A stretch of 64,000 nucleotides of DNA from Escallonia rubra (taxonomy: Eukaryota; Streptophyta; Magnoliopsida; Escalloniales; Escalloniaceae), in the NCBI GenBank assembly GCA_033065855.1, contig JAVXUO010001706.1, forward strand, positions 29,376 to 93,375, read 5' to 3'. The notes beneath the pieces were generated by a model. The model did no database searches. It was not told the origin of the DNA and saw only the letters and a program-made list of their open reading frames with translations. The translations under genes and the position numbers were made by a program. Numbering within the stretch: the stretch's first letter is position 1; every line of letters starts with the position of its first letter. Positions 12,619 through 24,529 of the stretch are shown piece after piece.

Positions 12619-14564
12619 TATAACATCCCGAAATTTTCCGAAACGTTAGCCACTCAATCGATCAATACTTACTTATTCAATGCATTCAATACCGCTAAGG
12701 ATAACCCAACAACATTCATATCAGAGCACTACAATTCATCAAATGTCTTAACAACCCGTTCTCATCACAAAACAATTGTAAAGAACTTAATTTATTATGT
12801 TATGCATTGGTTCCCTCGTAGGGGCTCAAATAACAATCAATGAAAATACTAAGCTATTCCATAATCAAGCTCATTGTTTCCGAACTCTTACTGTCAATTA
12901 TTCCTGCAGAAGGGAACATAAAAAAAAAGAGTGAGCTTTCGAGAGCTCATTAAGGTCGCTCAAAATTCAGTAGGGAATACAAACGATTTGGAGAATTTAT
13001 TTCAATGGCAATATGGGAAGAGATTAATCTCACTCCCTCAAATTAGAAATCAATAAAAATATTTTTGATTTCACTAAAACAATGCAGATGATATTGAACA
13101 TGAGTGATATGCAAAGACACACAGGCAGTGCATGGTAATCACTTAGCAAAGCCACAAAGGCGATGCTCAATAACACTGTAGTTACATATGCATATGAACA
13201 CCAGCTAGACCCTCAAGGTACTAGCATCTCCCGACAATAACAAACCATCCTTATATCACCCCCAATACAAACCATCCTTATATCACCCCCAATACAAACC
13301 ATCCTTATAACTTCTCAATACACTAACTCATGTGAATATGCAGAATGCAATAATTGATGATGCAATGATAAAATCGATCGATGCACAATGAGAAATGAAT
13401 ACAACGCATCGAATAGAATTTTCAATAAACGTGTAAAGCTCAAAACAAGGTGTTCCCAACCTATTCTGGTCGTACCCAAGGGCCCAATAGGGGTCCCATT
13501 TCATGTGAACACGTCAACATTGTCAACAGTCAATTTTCCAACGCATCAAACCGGTCAGCGCCCGCGCGCCCAAAACACGTGTTTTTCTCGCTTCACGCGC
13601 TTCGTGCATGACTTAGACAATTTATTTCGCGTTGACATCACTGATGCTAGCACGTTCGTCGCACCGAGACCACCATAGCACCTTTTCACCAAAAATGTCG
13701 AGCGACGGCGCAACCGGAACAACAGGGTCAAGGGGCAAAGGCCTTGGCCAACCCCATGGGGTCGGCCTCGGCCTCCCCTAAGGCCATGGGGTCGGCCGTG
13801 GCCTCCCATGGGGGTTTGGCCTTGACTTCCCCCCCCCCCCCGGTTCTTCATTTTTCGCGCAAAGTCCTTCTCACATTGTTTTCGCTTCGTACATTTCGTA
13901 CGTGACTCTGGCACCTTGTTCATCATGTGGGTTCGATTCTTGGTAGCACGCTTGTCGCAACACAACTTCTAAATTTGTCATTGCTTATCAAAATACCTAC
14001 CGACAGCGCGCCCAAAGTTTGCCAAAAAGATAAGTGGCCTTGGGCTCCAAAAATGGGAGTTGGCCATTTGGCCTTGGCCAGCCCCAAGCCTCGGCCTTCC
14101 CCATGCCTAGGGGGTCGGCCTCGGCCTCCAGGAGGGGTTGGCCTCGGCCATTTTCCCCCGGTGGTTCACCCCTTTCCCGCATACCCTTTTTTGCACTTTT
14201 TTTTCGCTTCGTATGCTTTGTACGTAACCTTGGCACCTTATTCGTCACATGGGTACGATTCACGTCGACATGCTCGTCGTGACACAACTTCTGGATTTCC
14301 ATTGCTCATCAAAACACCTACCGTCGGTGCGCCCGAAGTTCACCGAAGGGGGGAGTGGCCTTGGACTCCCTTCATGGGAGTTGGCCATTGGCCTTGGCCA
14401 CCCCCTAGGGACGGCCTCAGCCTCCCCAAGGGGTCGGCCTCGGCCTCCCCAGGGGTGGTGGCCTTGGCCTTCCCCCAATGTTTGGCCCATGGCCTCCCCT
14501 CCCACGCGCACTTGTTTTCTCGAGTCTTTGCACCGCGATGTTTATGGACGTTCGTACATCACCC

Positions 14565-14860
14565 TCGCGACATCCGTCGTGCATCAACCTCCTGACGTCC
14601 GTCGTGCATCAACCTCCCGACGTCCGTTCGTACATCAACCTCGCGATGTCTGTCGTGCATCAACCTCCCAACGTCCGGCATCAACCGCGCGACGTTCGTT
14701 GTACATCAGCATCAACCTCCCGACGTCCGTCGTGCATCAACCTCCCGAAGTCCGTTCATACATCAACCTCCCAACGTCCGTCGTGCATCAACCTCGCGAC
14801 GTCCGTCGTGCATCAACCTCACGACGTCCGTCGTCCATCAACCTCGTGACGTCCTTCGTC
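14565..14860. repeat. 23-bp minisatellite, family X copy B
   Basis: About twelve diverged copies of a 23-bp unit around GACGTCCGTCGTGCATCAACC are present. A four-to-five copy version occurs in copy C at 37965-38100. The unit also carries an ACGT core. Confidence 0.8.
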
Positions 14861-15059
14861 CGTGACCGCACACCACTCCCGCGATGTCCATCGCCCAAAG
14901 TCGCGCGCTACCGCTAAATGACCCGTCGCCGACGACCGCATTCCATCACTCCCGAGTTTGTCATTACTACATGTTTGCATTCATTATCTAGTCATGATAG
15001 GTACACTTAGCTCACATCCCGTCATTGGGACACCCGACGCGCGTCCGTTTGCCGTCTCC

Positions 15060-15410
15060 GTGACGTTCGTCGCCGCGCCCGGGTGCCATCCTCATGATAT
15101 GTGCCATGGCACCAAGTATTGCTCTACGACGTTCATCACCGTGCCCGTGCGCCATCGTCATGATACGTGCCCTCGGCACCAAGTATTGTCTCTGCGATAT
15201 TCGTTGTCGCGCTCGTGCGCCACTTCCATGACATGTGCGAACGGCACCAGGTATTGTCTCCGCGATGTTCGTCGCCGCGCCCGTGCGCCACTTTCATAAC
15301 ATGTGCCCCAACACCAGGTATTGTCTCATGATGTAGGTATCGCGCCCATGCGCCACTTTCATAACATGTGCCCCGGCACCAGGTATTGTCTCGTGCTGTA
15401 GGCACCGCAC
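15060..15410. repeat. 63-bp tandem repeat, family X copy B
   Basis: About five units contain GGCACCAGGTATTGTCTC and GTGCGCCACTTTCAT. They are progressively more similar toward the right. A reverse-strand ORF through the array is a by-product of the repeat. Confidence 0.75.
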
Positions 15411-15439
15411 CCATGCACCACAATCATGTTACATGCTTC

Positions 15440-16075
15440 CGGGATGGGCTCACAACCTTATAGCCATCGCCGTCTCAATCACAGGGGGGCTTCGGTCCTC
15501 GCACCGGGATGGGATCACAATCTTATAGCCATCGCCGTCTCAATCACAGGGGGGCTTCGGTCCTCGCACCGGGATGGGATCACAACGTTATAGCCATCGC
15601 CGTCTCAATCACAGGGGGGCTTCGGCCCTCGTACCGGGATGGGCTCATAACTTTATAGCCATCGCCGTCTCAATCACAGGGGGGCTTCGGCCCTCGTACC
15701 GAGATGGGCTCACAACCTTATAGCCATCGCCGTCTCAATCACAGGTGGGCTTCGGCCCTCGTACCGAGATGGGCTCACAACCTTATAGCCATCGTCGTCT
15801 CAATCACAGGGGGGCTTCGGCCCTCGTACCGGGATGGGCTAACAACTTTATAGCCATCACCGTCTCAATCACAGGTGGGCTTCGGCCTTCGTACCGGGAT
15901 GGGCTCACAACCTTATAGCCATCGCCATTTTTATCACAGGGGGGCTTCGGCCCTCGCACCGGGATGGGCTCACAACCTTATAGCCATCGCCGTCACAATC
16001 ATGAGGGGCTCATGCATGAGGACCCCTCGCAGCGGGATGGGCTCATAACCTTAAAGCCATCGCCATCATAATCAC
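15440..16075. repeat. 65-bp tandem repeat, family X copy B
   Basis: Nine to ten copies of a 65-bp unit contain GGGATGGGCTCACAACC and CAGGGGGGCTTCGG. Adjacent copies differ at only a few bases, so the expansion is recent relative to the LTR. Copies A and C have no such array. Confidence 0.85.
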
Positions 16076-16473
16076 GGGGGGCTTCGACACGAGGACCCCT
16101 CACAGCGGACTCTGAGCACTGTGCTGCGAGCATGTCCACTCATGTTACTGTTGGTCGTGGAAACCACCAAGGCAATGACCCACGGGTCACTCCGGGACGG
16201 GAGCAGGTCCTCGGAGGGCATCGCGCCTAGTCTACTTGGCAGTTGGCTACAGGGGCAACCCTCACCGCTGTCAGGTTCTCTGCGCGTCTCTTGATGCACC
16301 TCGTGGGATTCAGTAAGGGCTGGGACCGGTGGCTGGAGCAACGGGCTTACTCTGATCATGCCGTCATGGTGTGGTCAGTCTTCTCAGACAGGAAGAGCAA
16401 CGTTGTGCGAGGCAGGCAACATGAATTTGGGAACCAGCAGTTCAACGAAGAACTGGTATTTTGGGACCCCCTG

Positions 16474-16541
16474 GTGACGTGTCACTCCCAGGGGACGACA
16501 TGTGGCACTTTATGACATAAGCATACCGTTTTCTATAAATA
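16474..16541 (+). promoter_or_regulatory. LTR promoter, copy B: ACGT palindrome and TATA box
   Basis: GTGACGTGTCAC at 16474-16485 and TATAAATA at 16534-16541 repeat the arrangement in copy A. A second ACATGTGGCAC block lies between them. Function is inferred from conservation among copies. Confidence 0.55.
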
Positions 16542-18670
16542 GTGGACTTTACAACTCAAAAAGCGACTTCTTCTTCATTCTCACAAAATCACTTTCTCAC
16601 TCTAGAATTTGAGAGCTCTTGGATTCTAGAGAGAGAAAGAAAAAATTGGACATAACTTCGGACTGTAACATTGGACCCCGACTTGGACTGTCGACTGCCG
16701 GCCCTGTTCGTCTCAGCCTTGCCTTCGCAGCACTGCCACTCCTCACGGCCTGTCTGGGAAGCCTTGCTTTCTGCCCTTACTCTGCTCTCACTATCTCTCA
16801 CTTTGCATACTTGGAAGCTGACTCGGACTGCAGCTTTTGTGGCACCTCCACGTAGGTACGAACCCACTTTCCTTGGCATCACAAGGTATTAATGGCAATC
16901 GATGCAATTTCATCACAATTATAACAAAGTCCAATGGAAGCATCAATAACAATTTAGAAAGAATATTTACGAGGTCAAATAGATGAAATAGGGTTTCAGA
17001 AGAAATCCCTTACTTCAGTCCAAGTTATGCGCTGTTATTCAATCTCGAATCAAGGACTTCAAGTTAACCTAAATTGACAATTACTTATTAGAAAATTATA
17101 GTCTCATAACACTATAAATCCAATGCTAATTACTCATTCTGATACTCTCACAAGGCCTAGATCAAAACGCGTCCCACGTACGGTCCAACTTAACCGAAAA
17201 CACCGCACACCCCGTAATACATTAAGACACCCCGAAATTCATAATAAATACTTATAAAACATTTTTATACCTTGAAATAGTATAAAAAGTTACAATATGA
17301 ATTTTCTGAATTTTTACATATTTTTTAATTAAAATGATTTTTCTTAAATATCAGAAAAAGCCCAAAAATAAACATTAATACTTTTGGTGCAAACGAAAGT
17401 CCCATAAAATTTATAATAGCTTTAAAATATATAAGGATAATAAAGAAATTAAAACCAAATATATTAAAAAAGCATTAAAACCATTTTAAAATCACATGTT
17501 TTACTAAATTAAATACGATACGAATTTAGTAACAAATCAACTCTAAAAATTATGAAACTTAAACTGAAACTTATTTGTATCATAAAATCATTACAGTAAT
17601 GTTTCCAGAATTTATTAAGAATTTTAAAGGCTCCAAAAGGATTATAGAAAAACTGAATTTGTAAACGTTATTAAAAATAGCAAAGAATATCAGAGAAATC
17701 TGAAATTTTATCAGTAATTCTAATATTACCCTAAGAGCTTCTCTGTAAAATCTCAGCATTTTATGATAATTGCATGATGTCCAACAGTCACGTGGTACAA
17801 CTGTGCAAGCACAATGTACCACTCCCACTATGCAAACCCATTTCATCATCTTCTTCTTTTCTCCCTTTGCGCACAGCCTCTTCCCATAAATAAACCCACT
17901 CACACACCTGTTCACTCACTCCCTATACACTTATACACACACACACACACAACTTACACACACTACACACCCATTCACACACACACACACACACACTGCA
18001 TTAAAATTGTGAAGCCAAGGAGTGTGAATATTTTGATTTACACTATTGTGCATCTTAGTTGGAAATAAGAGCAGTGGCATTCACTTTGATCATCATCTTT
18101 ATTGGATACCTATACCTATAGTCACCAGAAACAAAACCTTGGTAGGAGACATACAAACAATTGGGTCTTCTGTTCTCTAGTTGTGCCGCTTAAAATTGAA
18201 TCTTTGCTATTTATTCGGGTTTGTTTGACAAAACTTTAAGTTTTTAGTTTTTTTTTTTAGAAAACTGGAAAGAGGTTTGGTTTTTTTTTTTTTCTGCCAG
18301 TTTAAAAAATTGGTGGGCGTTTGATAGAGTTTATTTTTTTTTTAAAAAAAAAACTAAGAGCGTTTGAAAAGACAACTTTTTTTTTAATATAAATTTTCAC
18401 ATAATGAAACATAGTTAAAGAAATATATTACAATGCCTTACATATAATTAAACATAATTCTACAAATATGTTACAATGTCTTACAAATAATTAAACATAA
18501 TTAAAAAATTACATTACAATAACTATTACAATGTCTTACACATAATTAAACATAATTAAACCAATATATTACATTGTTTTACATCCCCAGTGCTTCATTC
18601 TAGTGGTATTAAGAGAATCTCAACCATAAATCAACGTCTGCCGTTCCAAATTTTTGCAGCAATGCGGTCT

Positions 18671-20091
18671 CTAACTTTCCCCATTCTCTTTTGTTGTTGA
18701 GGGTTACTAAGATACATCTAATTTTGATTTTGTGACCCGCCGATCTGATCACCTTCAATAATCATATCTTCCCTTGCAAAATCCAAAAATTCTGGATCAC
18801 CTCGATCTTGTCGTCGGATAAAATTGTGGATAGTGCAGCATGCAATTGGTATGTATTTTTGAGTTTTAATCGAAAGAGATGGCATCTAATTCAAAATTGC
18901 AAAGCGTTTTTTTAGGACTCCGAAGGACCTTTCAATGACATTTCGCAGCGACGAATGCCTATAATTGAACAATTCTGTGATACCTGTTGGTAGCCCGAGT
19001 CGTTCAAAATCAGGTAAATGGTATCGTTCTCCTCTATACGGTGCTAAGAACCCCGTTACGTTCGTATAACCAGAGTCAACAACATAATAACGATCTGAAA
19101 AGTTAAGTAAAACCTGTAAGTATTACTACTTGACAATTGAGTTAATATAGGATCAAACTCGTACCAATGCATGCAAATGTGTACCTCCTACAGGCATTGG
19201 AAACCTATTAACGGGGTTCGTAATTGTCTAAAAAATCACTTTGGCATCATGTGCACTTCCTTCCCAACCAGCCATAACATAAGTGAAGCACATGTCAAAA
19301 GAACACACGCACAAGATATTCTGTGATGTGTCAATCATCTTTCCATGGTAAGGAATTTGTTCGTCCTCCGGTATGCATGCATCAATATGAGTACCGTCAA
19401 TTGCTCCAGTACATTTCTAACACATAAGCAAATTCATATCATCTACAGATATCAAAGCATTCACCAATTTGATTTTCATGGGAATAAAGTTTACCTTAAA
19501 ATAAGGCCAATACTTGGGGATATTTTCAACTTCTGTTGCAACTTCACTTTGATTTGGAGGCGAAATAATTTGCGGTGCAAGCCGGCACACTTTTTTCAAA
19601 ACATGCTTGAAATAATACGATATGGTCTCGCCTGAATGTTGGAACCGCTTTGCAGTGACGCGGTTGCTTAAGCCATGCGCGAGTATATACAGGAAAATTG
19701 CTACTTGTTCTTGGACAGTCAAATATCTAGAATCTTGCATGCCTGTTTCAGCCCTCAAAAGTTCACAAAATGCTAAGAAAACTGGCGGTCTCATCCTCAA
19801 CATATCATAGCATCTACCCTCGTGACCATATATTAACTCTAACACATAATCATGTCCTCTAAGTACTGAATCTCTCATGGGCCTTTTGTTCCTGTACATG
19901 TCTTGATATTCTGCAAATCCTATCACGCCCATAACCTCTGCCACCTCAAACTCCTCCTCTTCCTCAATCTCATCTAACTCATCAAGCAACTGATAAACAT
20001 CATAAATCCCAACCATATTCGGGTCCATCCTGTTTAACAATTTAGGCAAAATTAATGTTCCAACATAACAACATAGGCAGAAGAAATCCAA
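18671..20091 (-). pseudogene. PIF/Harbinger DDE transposase (HARBI1-like), with in-frame stops
   Basis: The first exon encodes an acidic N-terminus and a helical segment with RYLTVQEQVAIFLYILAHG, typical of plant HARBI1-like proteins. The start could be 20091 or the downstream MDPNMV. A donor after WPYFK near 19495 joins an exon beginning CTGAIDGTHID near 19415, which holds the first catalytic Asp. A second intron (about 19105-19185) joins VVDSGYTN (second Asp) and later NVIERSFGVLKKRF (catalytic Glu). The DDE triad is thus visible in order. In-frame stops follow VIF near 19230 and FAILN near 18890, and a late one lies near 18725, so the gene is dead. It is the only transposase in the window that could have served the element at 32205. 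Confidence 0.85.
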
Positions 20092-20252
20092 TCGTTAACA
20101 CACATCAAAATCCATAACAATATGATCATAAGTGAGGGGCAACCCCACTAATTCAAGTACATAATGTAAAAGATAACATTACATGAAAATAAATAATGTC
20201 ACTTCAAACAAGCACGCCAATAGAAAATACGTAAGCACCGCACACTATCACT

Positions 20253-21030
20253 TCAAATTACGGACCACATCAACTTTCCTAATATTTGGAATATCCATAA
20301 ACATGTCCCTCCAAAGTGCATCGCTACACAGTCTCTCAAAGCCTTTCGCATACTGCTCCCCTCAATGCCTTCAAGAGCTCCTAAGCAATCAATAGCATCT
20401 TTAACCTTTTTCTTGGACTCATCACTTTCAGATGTCGCATATGTGGTACCTTTATCCTCAAGACAAGATGAACTGAACATCAACTTCTTCTCAAAAAGCT
20501 CAGTCCTCTTTCTCGAACTCTTAGCAAGCCTACCTAAGAAGGTTGACAACGTTGCACTATAGCTTTCCTTCTTGCCACTCCTCTTTGTAGAAGATCTACT
20601 CCTCTTTCGATCCACATGCAAGTCCTTGTCCTTGCCTTATCGTTGAGATCATCATCTTCCTTCTTTATCTGCACCTCGTCCTCATCACTGTCAGAAGGTA
20701 AATTTGCTGAAGATTGAGTATTCAAACCCTTTGCCACCGTAGACCCAAAGATAGTTTGTAGCTGTAAATACACAGGACAATCTCTTTTCCGATACTTCTT
20801 AGCCCAACCATTTTCCTATGTATATAAAAAATAAACAAATCAAATGAGTTCTACGGACTTTAAACAATTGGGATATGGAAAAAAAGATGATAAAGAATGG
20901 TGGAGTATATAACGCAACTTAAAATATATACCTTAATTAACCTATCCCACATCTCATCATCAACAACAATATTACCCGTAGTAGGATATTTTCCTATTCC
21001 AGTGGTTGTCGTAAGCAATTTTGTGTACAT
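20253..21030 (-). pseudogene. PIF/Harbinger ORF2, Myb/SANT-like, truncated and frameshifted
   Basis: The segment KLLTTTTGIG followed by TTGNIVVDDEMWDRLIK (near 20935-21025) matches the end of the Myb/SANT-like domain that partners PIF transposases. An intron of about 110 bp follows. The next exon starts ENGWAKKYRKRDCPVY and leads into a Ser/Asp/Glu-rich stretch. A frameshift near 20620 moves the C-terminus to another frame, which contains a Lys/Ser-rich segment and ends at 20253. The N-terminal half of the DNA-binding domain is missing, cut at the junction with LTR sequence. Confidence 0.75.
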
Positions 21031-21097
21031 AATTATTGTAGCTAACAAAATAAATTAACCAGCTAGACGATATCAAGGTTCGGGGTATTACATAAAT

Positions 21098-21743
21098 AAC
21101 AGCATAAACACTCAAATATAAAGAAAACATAAGTCACTTATGAAAAAAAAAATTATTGTATGTCACAAATTAAAAGCTTTCTTTCCTTATACAGAAGCAA
21201 CATGTAAAAAAAAATGAGTTAATTGTTGTAAATAATTTAAAAATGCTAATATGAGATTTTACTTCATCAATTAATTCTAATTATATCACATTGAACTTTA
21301 AAACACATAAACTTTTCTAAGTGTTCTTTGTCTTATTTACCCCTCTCACTTATACGTCATATCATCTTATTTGTTTTAATGTCCTTTTATTTTTTTTAAC
21401 AACTTATTAACTCTTTACTAAAATTTATTATTAAAATATTTATGAACATTATTACCCCAACTGTTGTAAACCTTTTAAAACTAGAAAAATAATTCTAAAA
21501 TTTTAATTATATAACATTGAACTTTCAAATACATTAGGTTTTTTAGTGTTTTTTTTCCTTTTTTACTCCTCTTATTTATGCGACACGTCATCCTATTTGT
21601 TTTGGTCATTTTCTTTTTTCACCCCCACTTATTTACTGTTTATTATAATTTATTGTTAAAAAAATTATGGATATTATTGGTCCAATTTTCGTATACCTTT
21701 TAAAACTAGGAAACTAACTCTAAAGTTTTTAAAACACTACCTA
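21098..21743. other. AT-rich intergenic DNA, no gene seen
   Basis: It contains diverged repeats of the phrase TTATTTACCCCTCTCACTTAT and AAACTAGGAAACTAACTC (near 21340, 21480, 21560 and 21710), suggesting an old local duplication. No coding signal. Confidence 0.5.
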
Positions 21744-22215
21744 GAGTGTGTTTGGATGAAATAATTGAAGAGGGAATTTCAATTTTAAAGTGGATTTGAA
21801 AATACATCACACCAAATTTCTTGTTTAGATTATGATGAGATGGATTTATCAAATTCTAGGAGAGATTCGAAAAGGGGATTTGGTGTGCCAAAATCCCTTG
21901 TAGAAATAACTAGTCCAAACTAGTTATTTGCCAAATCCTTTCCACAAATATAGAAAGAAAGTGACTCTTTTTTTGTTTCCATAATTTGACTTTCTTCCAT
22001 TAAAAAAGGAAACTATGTCTTATTAGTTTGTATTCATACACCATTAAATTATTTGGGTTTAATTTTTCAAATGTAGATCCAAAATAAAATACTCACTTCT
22101 AGGAAACCGCCCAAACACTAAATTTTCAATTCCATAAATTTGTAAATCAGTAAATTTTAAAATGAATGTATTTTGAAATGCAGAGTAATTTGAAATTCTT
22201 CATCCAAACACACTA
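21744..22215. mobile_element. MITE with GTGTGTTTGGATGAA inverted termini
   Basis: The left end GAGTGTGTTTGGATGAA and the inverse right end TAGTGTGTTTGGATGAA enclose about 470 bp of AT-rich, non-coding DNA. CTA flanks both sides (21741-21743 and 22216-22218), consistent with a 3-bp duplication of a Tourist/PIF-type MITE. Subterminal TTGAAATTC and GAATTTCAA blocks add further inverted symmetry. Superfamily assignment is tentative. Confidence 0.7.
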
Positions 22216-23510
22216 CTAATGAATATACTTACATGTTAGGCCTTAATTTTTACTGTTAATACCTTAAGTGCACTTTAAAATAACAAAATAGAATCTCACA
22301 AATATGAAGTACGAAGACCATATATAAAAAATAAAGATTAATACTTAACATCTTTTCATATAAGTAATATACGAAACGAATATGACTTCATTTTAGATAT
22401 CTTTGAAATGCCAAAATAGCACTTTCCTTCACAAATTAATTTTAATATATTAACTCAAAGTCTAAAGAAGAAATCATATACTATTTTGAAACTCAATGGT
22501 CATTGTTTGCTTTTAGTGGAATTTATTTAGTGACTTTAAAAAGGTACTTTTAAAACTTTTCAGTTATGGTGTCAACAAAAATGGCACTAAGCATATTTAT
22601 TGATCATTAACTTTTTTGTATAGAGGGTTGTAGCGATTTTCATGGGCGGTAGATAAAAATAATCCATTATCTGAAATGAATTAAAATTACTTGACGTGCT
22701 TCCATTTGAGTTCCAATGTCTATGTTTAGTTGCCTATTTATGTCTACACAGTAAATTACTAATTGTATAGTTCGTGCACCTTTTTAAGATTGATGCAATT
22801 CTAGCCGTTACCAAAGAAAATAATGATTGAACAAAATTATCCCTACCGGTGGATACATTTGGGTGTACCGGATGGTACATTTTTCTTTAGAATTTTACGT
22901 TAAAACCTTTTTTCTAGATGGAAAAGCCCATCTTCCATTAAAATGCACATCAATAACAGAAAAGTAGGCTTAGGGTCCAAACTAAAGTAGGCTAGACTAT
23001 TAGACTCTAACCTAGATTAAGTCCAACACAAGTAAGCTGGCTTGTCATGACTTAGATAAAATTACAATAAAATAAGGCTTATAAATGTAGACTAACTGGA
23101 CAAAATTAGATTGGATTGGACCGAGCTGGATTGGACTGAATTATATCTGACTGGAGTAAATTGGAATATAAGATAAAGCAATATACAAAAATATGGATTT
23201 TACAGAGCCACTCGGTGAGAGAGCTCCCCGGTGAATGATCATCATTGAATATAATGTGTATTTGAATAAAATTATAAAAAAGACCACCAGACAGGCGACT
23301 CACCAGATGGCTCATAAAAAGAGGCGTTGGACCTTTATAAAATCTTCTATATGTCCTTAAAAAAGGAATCAGATTATCGTAGTTCAGACGACTGAATATT
23401 GAAAAAATAGCCTTTAACCGCGTCAATAAACTTCTGACTATTGTAACAATTATGAGACTCGAATTGGAAATACAAAAGGGGTACTCAATTGCTAACAAGG
23501 ACCAGGAGAC
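22216..23510. other. Intergenic DNA, no gene recognised
   Basis: AT-rich sequence without coding signal. The phrase GGGTGTACCGG at 22860 recurs at 26872, and the block between may be one decayed element, but no LTR or TIR pair could be shown. The minus ORF at 23106-23648 overlaps the minisatellite and is not convincing. Confidence 0.4.
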
Positions 23511-23940
23511 ATCATTCGAAGCCAGAGCCAACTCGTGGAAGTGGTTGGTTGTCGAGTAACATCGAAAATAAACCTGACATTGAATTTTATCTGCAATCGA
23601 AGCCAATAATGTGTGGAAGCAGTTAACCGTTAGATAAAGGGCACACAACTAGAAGTCAGAGCCACCAAAGCATGGAAGCGGTTGGTCATCTGGAAAGACT
23701 AGATATATGACTAAGAGTCGGAGTCAACAACACATGAAAGCGATTGGTCACTTAAGGACACTGGAAACTCATATCTAAATGTCGGAGGCGACAACACATG
23801 GAAGCAGCTGGTTCCTTAGATATAAGCAAATAAGCATATCTAAAAGCTGGAGCCAACGTCGTTAGAGATGGTTGGTCCCCTAGACACTAGAAACAGCGAA
23901 CCTAAATGCCAGAGCCAACAACGGTTGCTTAGATTAAAGG
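23510..23940. repeat. Diverged tandem repeat of about 60-70 bp
   Basis: Six or seven units share the theme GCCAGAGCCAACAAC-CATGGAAGC-GGTTGGTC with variable linkers. Strong divergence between units indicates age. It lies upstream of the PMD pseudogene and may belong to the same mobile element. Confidence 0.65.
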
Positions 23941-24529
23941 AAAAGTGCACATCTAAAAAGTCATAAAGTGTAACCGTCGCTGCCTTTGAATGATACCTGC
24001 TATTACACTTTAACGCTTAATGTCTTTTTGAAAAATACTACCGGCCAGTTGAATAAAGAGCTAATTTGAGATTGGACTCAGATTATATAGCCCAAAAACA
24101 GTTTCTGGCCTCATTTCGCAATTTTTGTATCGCAATTTTTATATCTGCTTCCTTCAAAATTAAGACAAAATAAGAGCACTTCATCCCTAAATTTTCAAAA
24201 TTATCGTTGGCTGCATGGACCAAAAGGGCACACTCCAGAGGTCCTAAAGTGGGAAGCTCGGAGAGCTAATTCGGTCTACACCGTATAAACGATCAAGGCA
24301 TTCTACTGAAGGATCAGCACCAACAACTCTCCAGCCTCTTCTTCTCACGAAAGGTAAAGATCTAAACCTTCTTCTATATTTTTTTTTTCGAAATACAATA
24401 ATCATAGGGTGTACCCCACAAATTCATGAAATTAAAAATGCATGTTAGGAATAACAAATGCATATCAAATCTATGTGTATTTAGATGTGCAATTCATGTT
24501 AACATATGCAGCATGATTCGATGTTATTG

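Larger units (their letters stand above)
13451..16881 (+). mobile_element. Family X solo LTR, copy B, TSD CAAGG
   Basis: It starts TGTTCCCAACCTATT and ends TTCCTTGGCATCA, flanked by a perfect 5-bp duplication CAAGG (13446-13450 and 16882-16886). At 3431 bp it is the only uninterrupted copy and so best shows the LTR layout: a GC-rich left third with GGCCTCGGCC blocks (13740-14510), a 23-bp array, a 63-bp array, a 65-bp array, then the promoter (TATAAATA at 16534) and U5. It lacks the 170-bp and 27-bp arrays of copy A. Confidence 0.9.
18217..21030 (-). mobile_element. PIF/Harbinger transposon, right end lost
   Basis: The left end GGGTTTGTTTGAC at 18217 and the following T-rich 200 bp match the left end of the PIF/Harbinger element at 32205. 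It carries the two genes expected of this superfamily, a DDE transposase and a Myb/SANT-like protein, both on the minus strand. The right terminus is missing. The Myb gene is cut before its N-terminal half, and LTR sequence resumes directly at about 21031. A deletion after insertion into the LTR explains this. Confidence 0.75.
9559..21092 (-). mobile_element. LTR retrotransposon with nested insertions, TSD TAAAT, non-autonomous
   Basis: Both outer ends are flanked by the same 5-bp duplication TAAAT (9554-9558 and 21093-21097). The left LTR (9559-10281) and the right LTR (12619-21092, interrupted) share their outer 430 bp and inner termini. A primer-binding site at 12605-12616 and a polypurine tract at 10282-10294 fix the orientation as minus. 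The internal region is only about 2.3 kb and shows no gag, protease, RT or integrase motif, so it could not move on its own. The right LTR carries family X copy B and a PIF/Harbinger element. Confidence 0.85.
12619..21092 (-). repeat. 5' LTR of the same element, split by two insertions
   Basis: The LTR starts with TATAACATCCCG (a G-to-A change from TGTAACATCCCG) at 12619 and ends GGGGTATTACA at 21092. LTR sequence occupies 12619-13450, 16882-18216 and about 21031-21092. The middle blocks resemble the LTR at about 600-2000 read on the other strand, including GCATATGAACACC near 13190 and TTACTTCAGTCC near 17010. 13255-13320 holds a short ATACAAACCATCCTTAT tandem repeat. 17930-18000 has CA microsatellites. 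Confidence 0.75.

Noticed and set aside
15440..16075. Regular 65-bp repeats that might look like a CRISPR array
   Set aside because: Units are contiguous and similar along their whole length, with no unique spacers. The array lies in a plant LTR.
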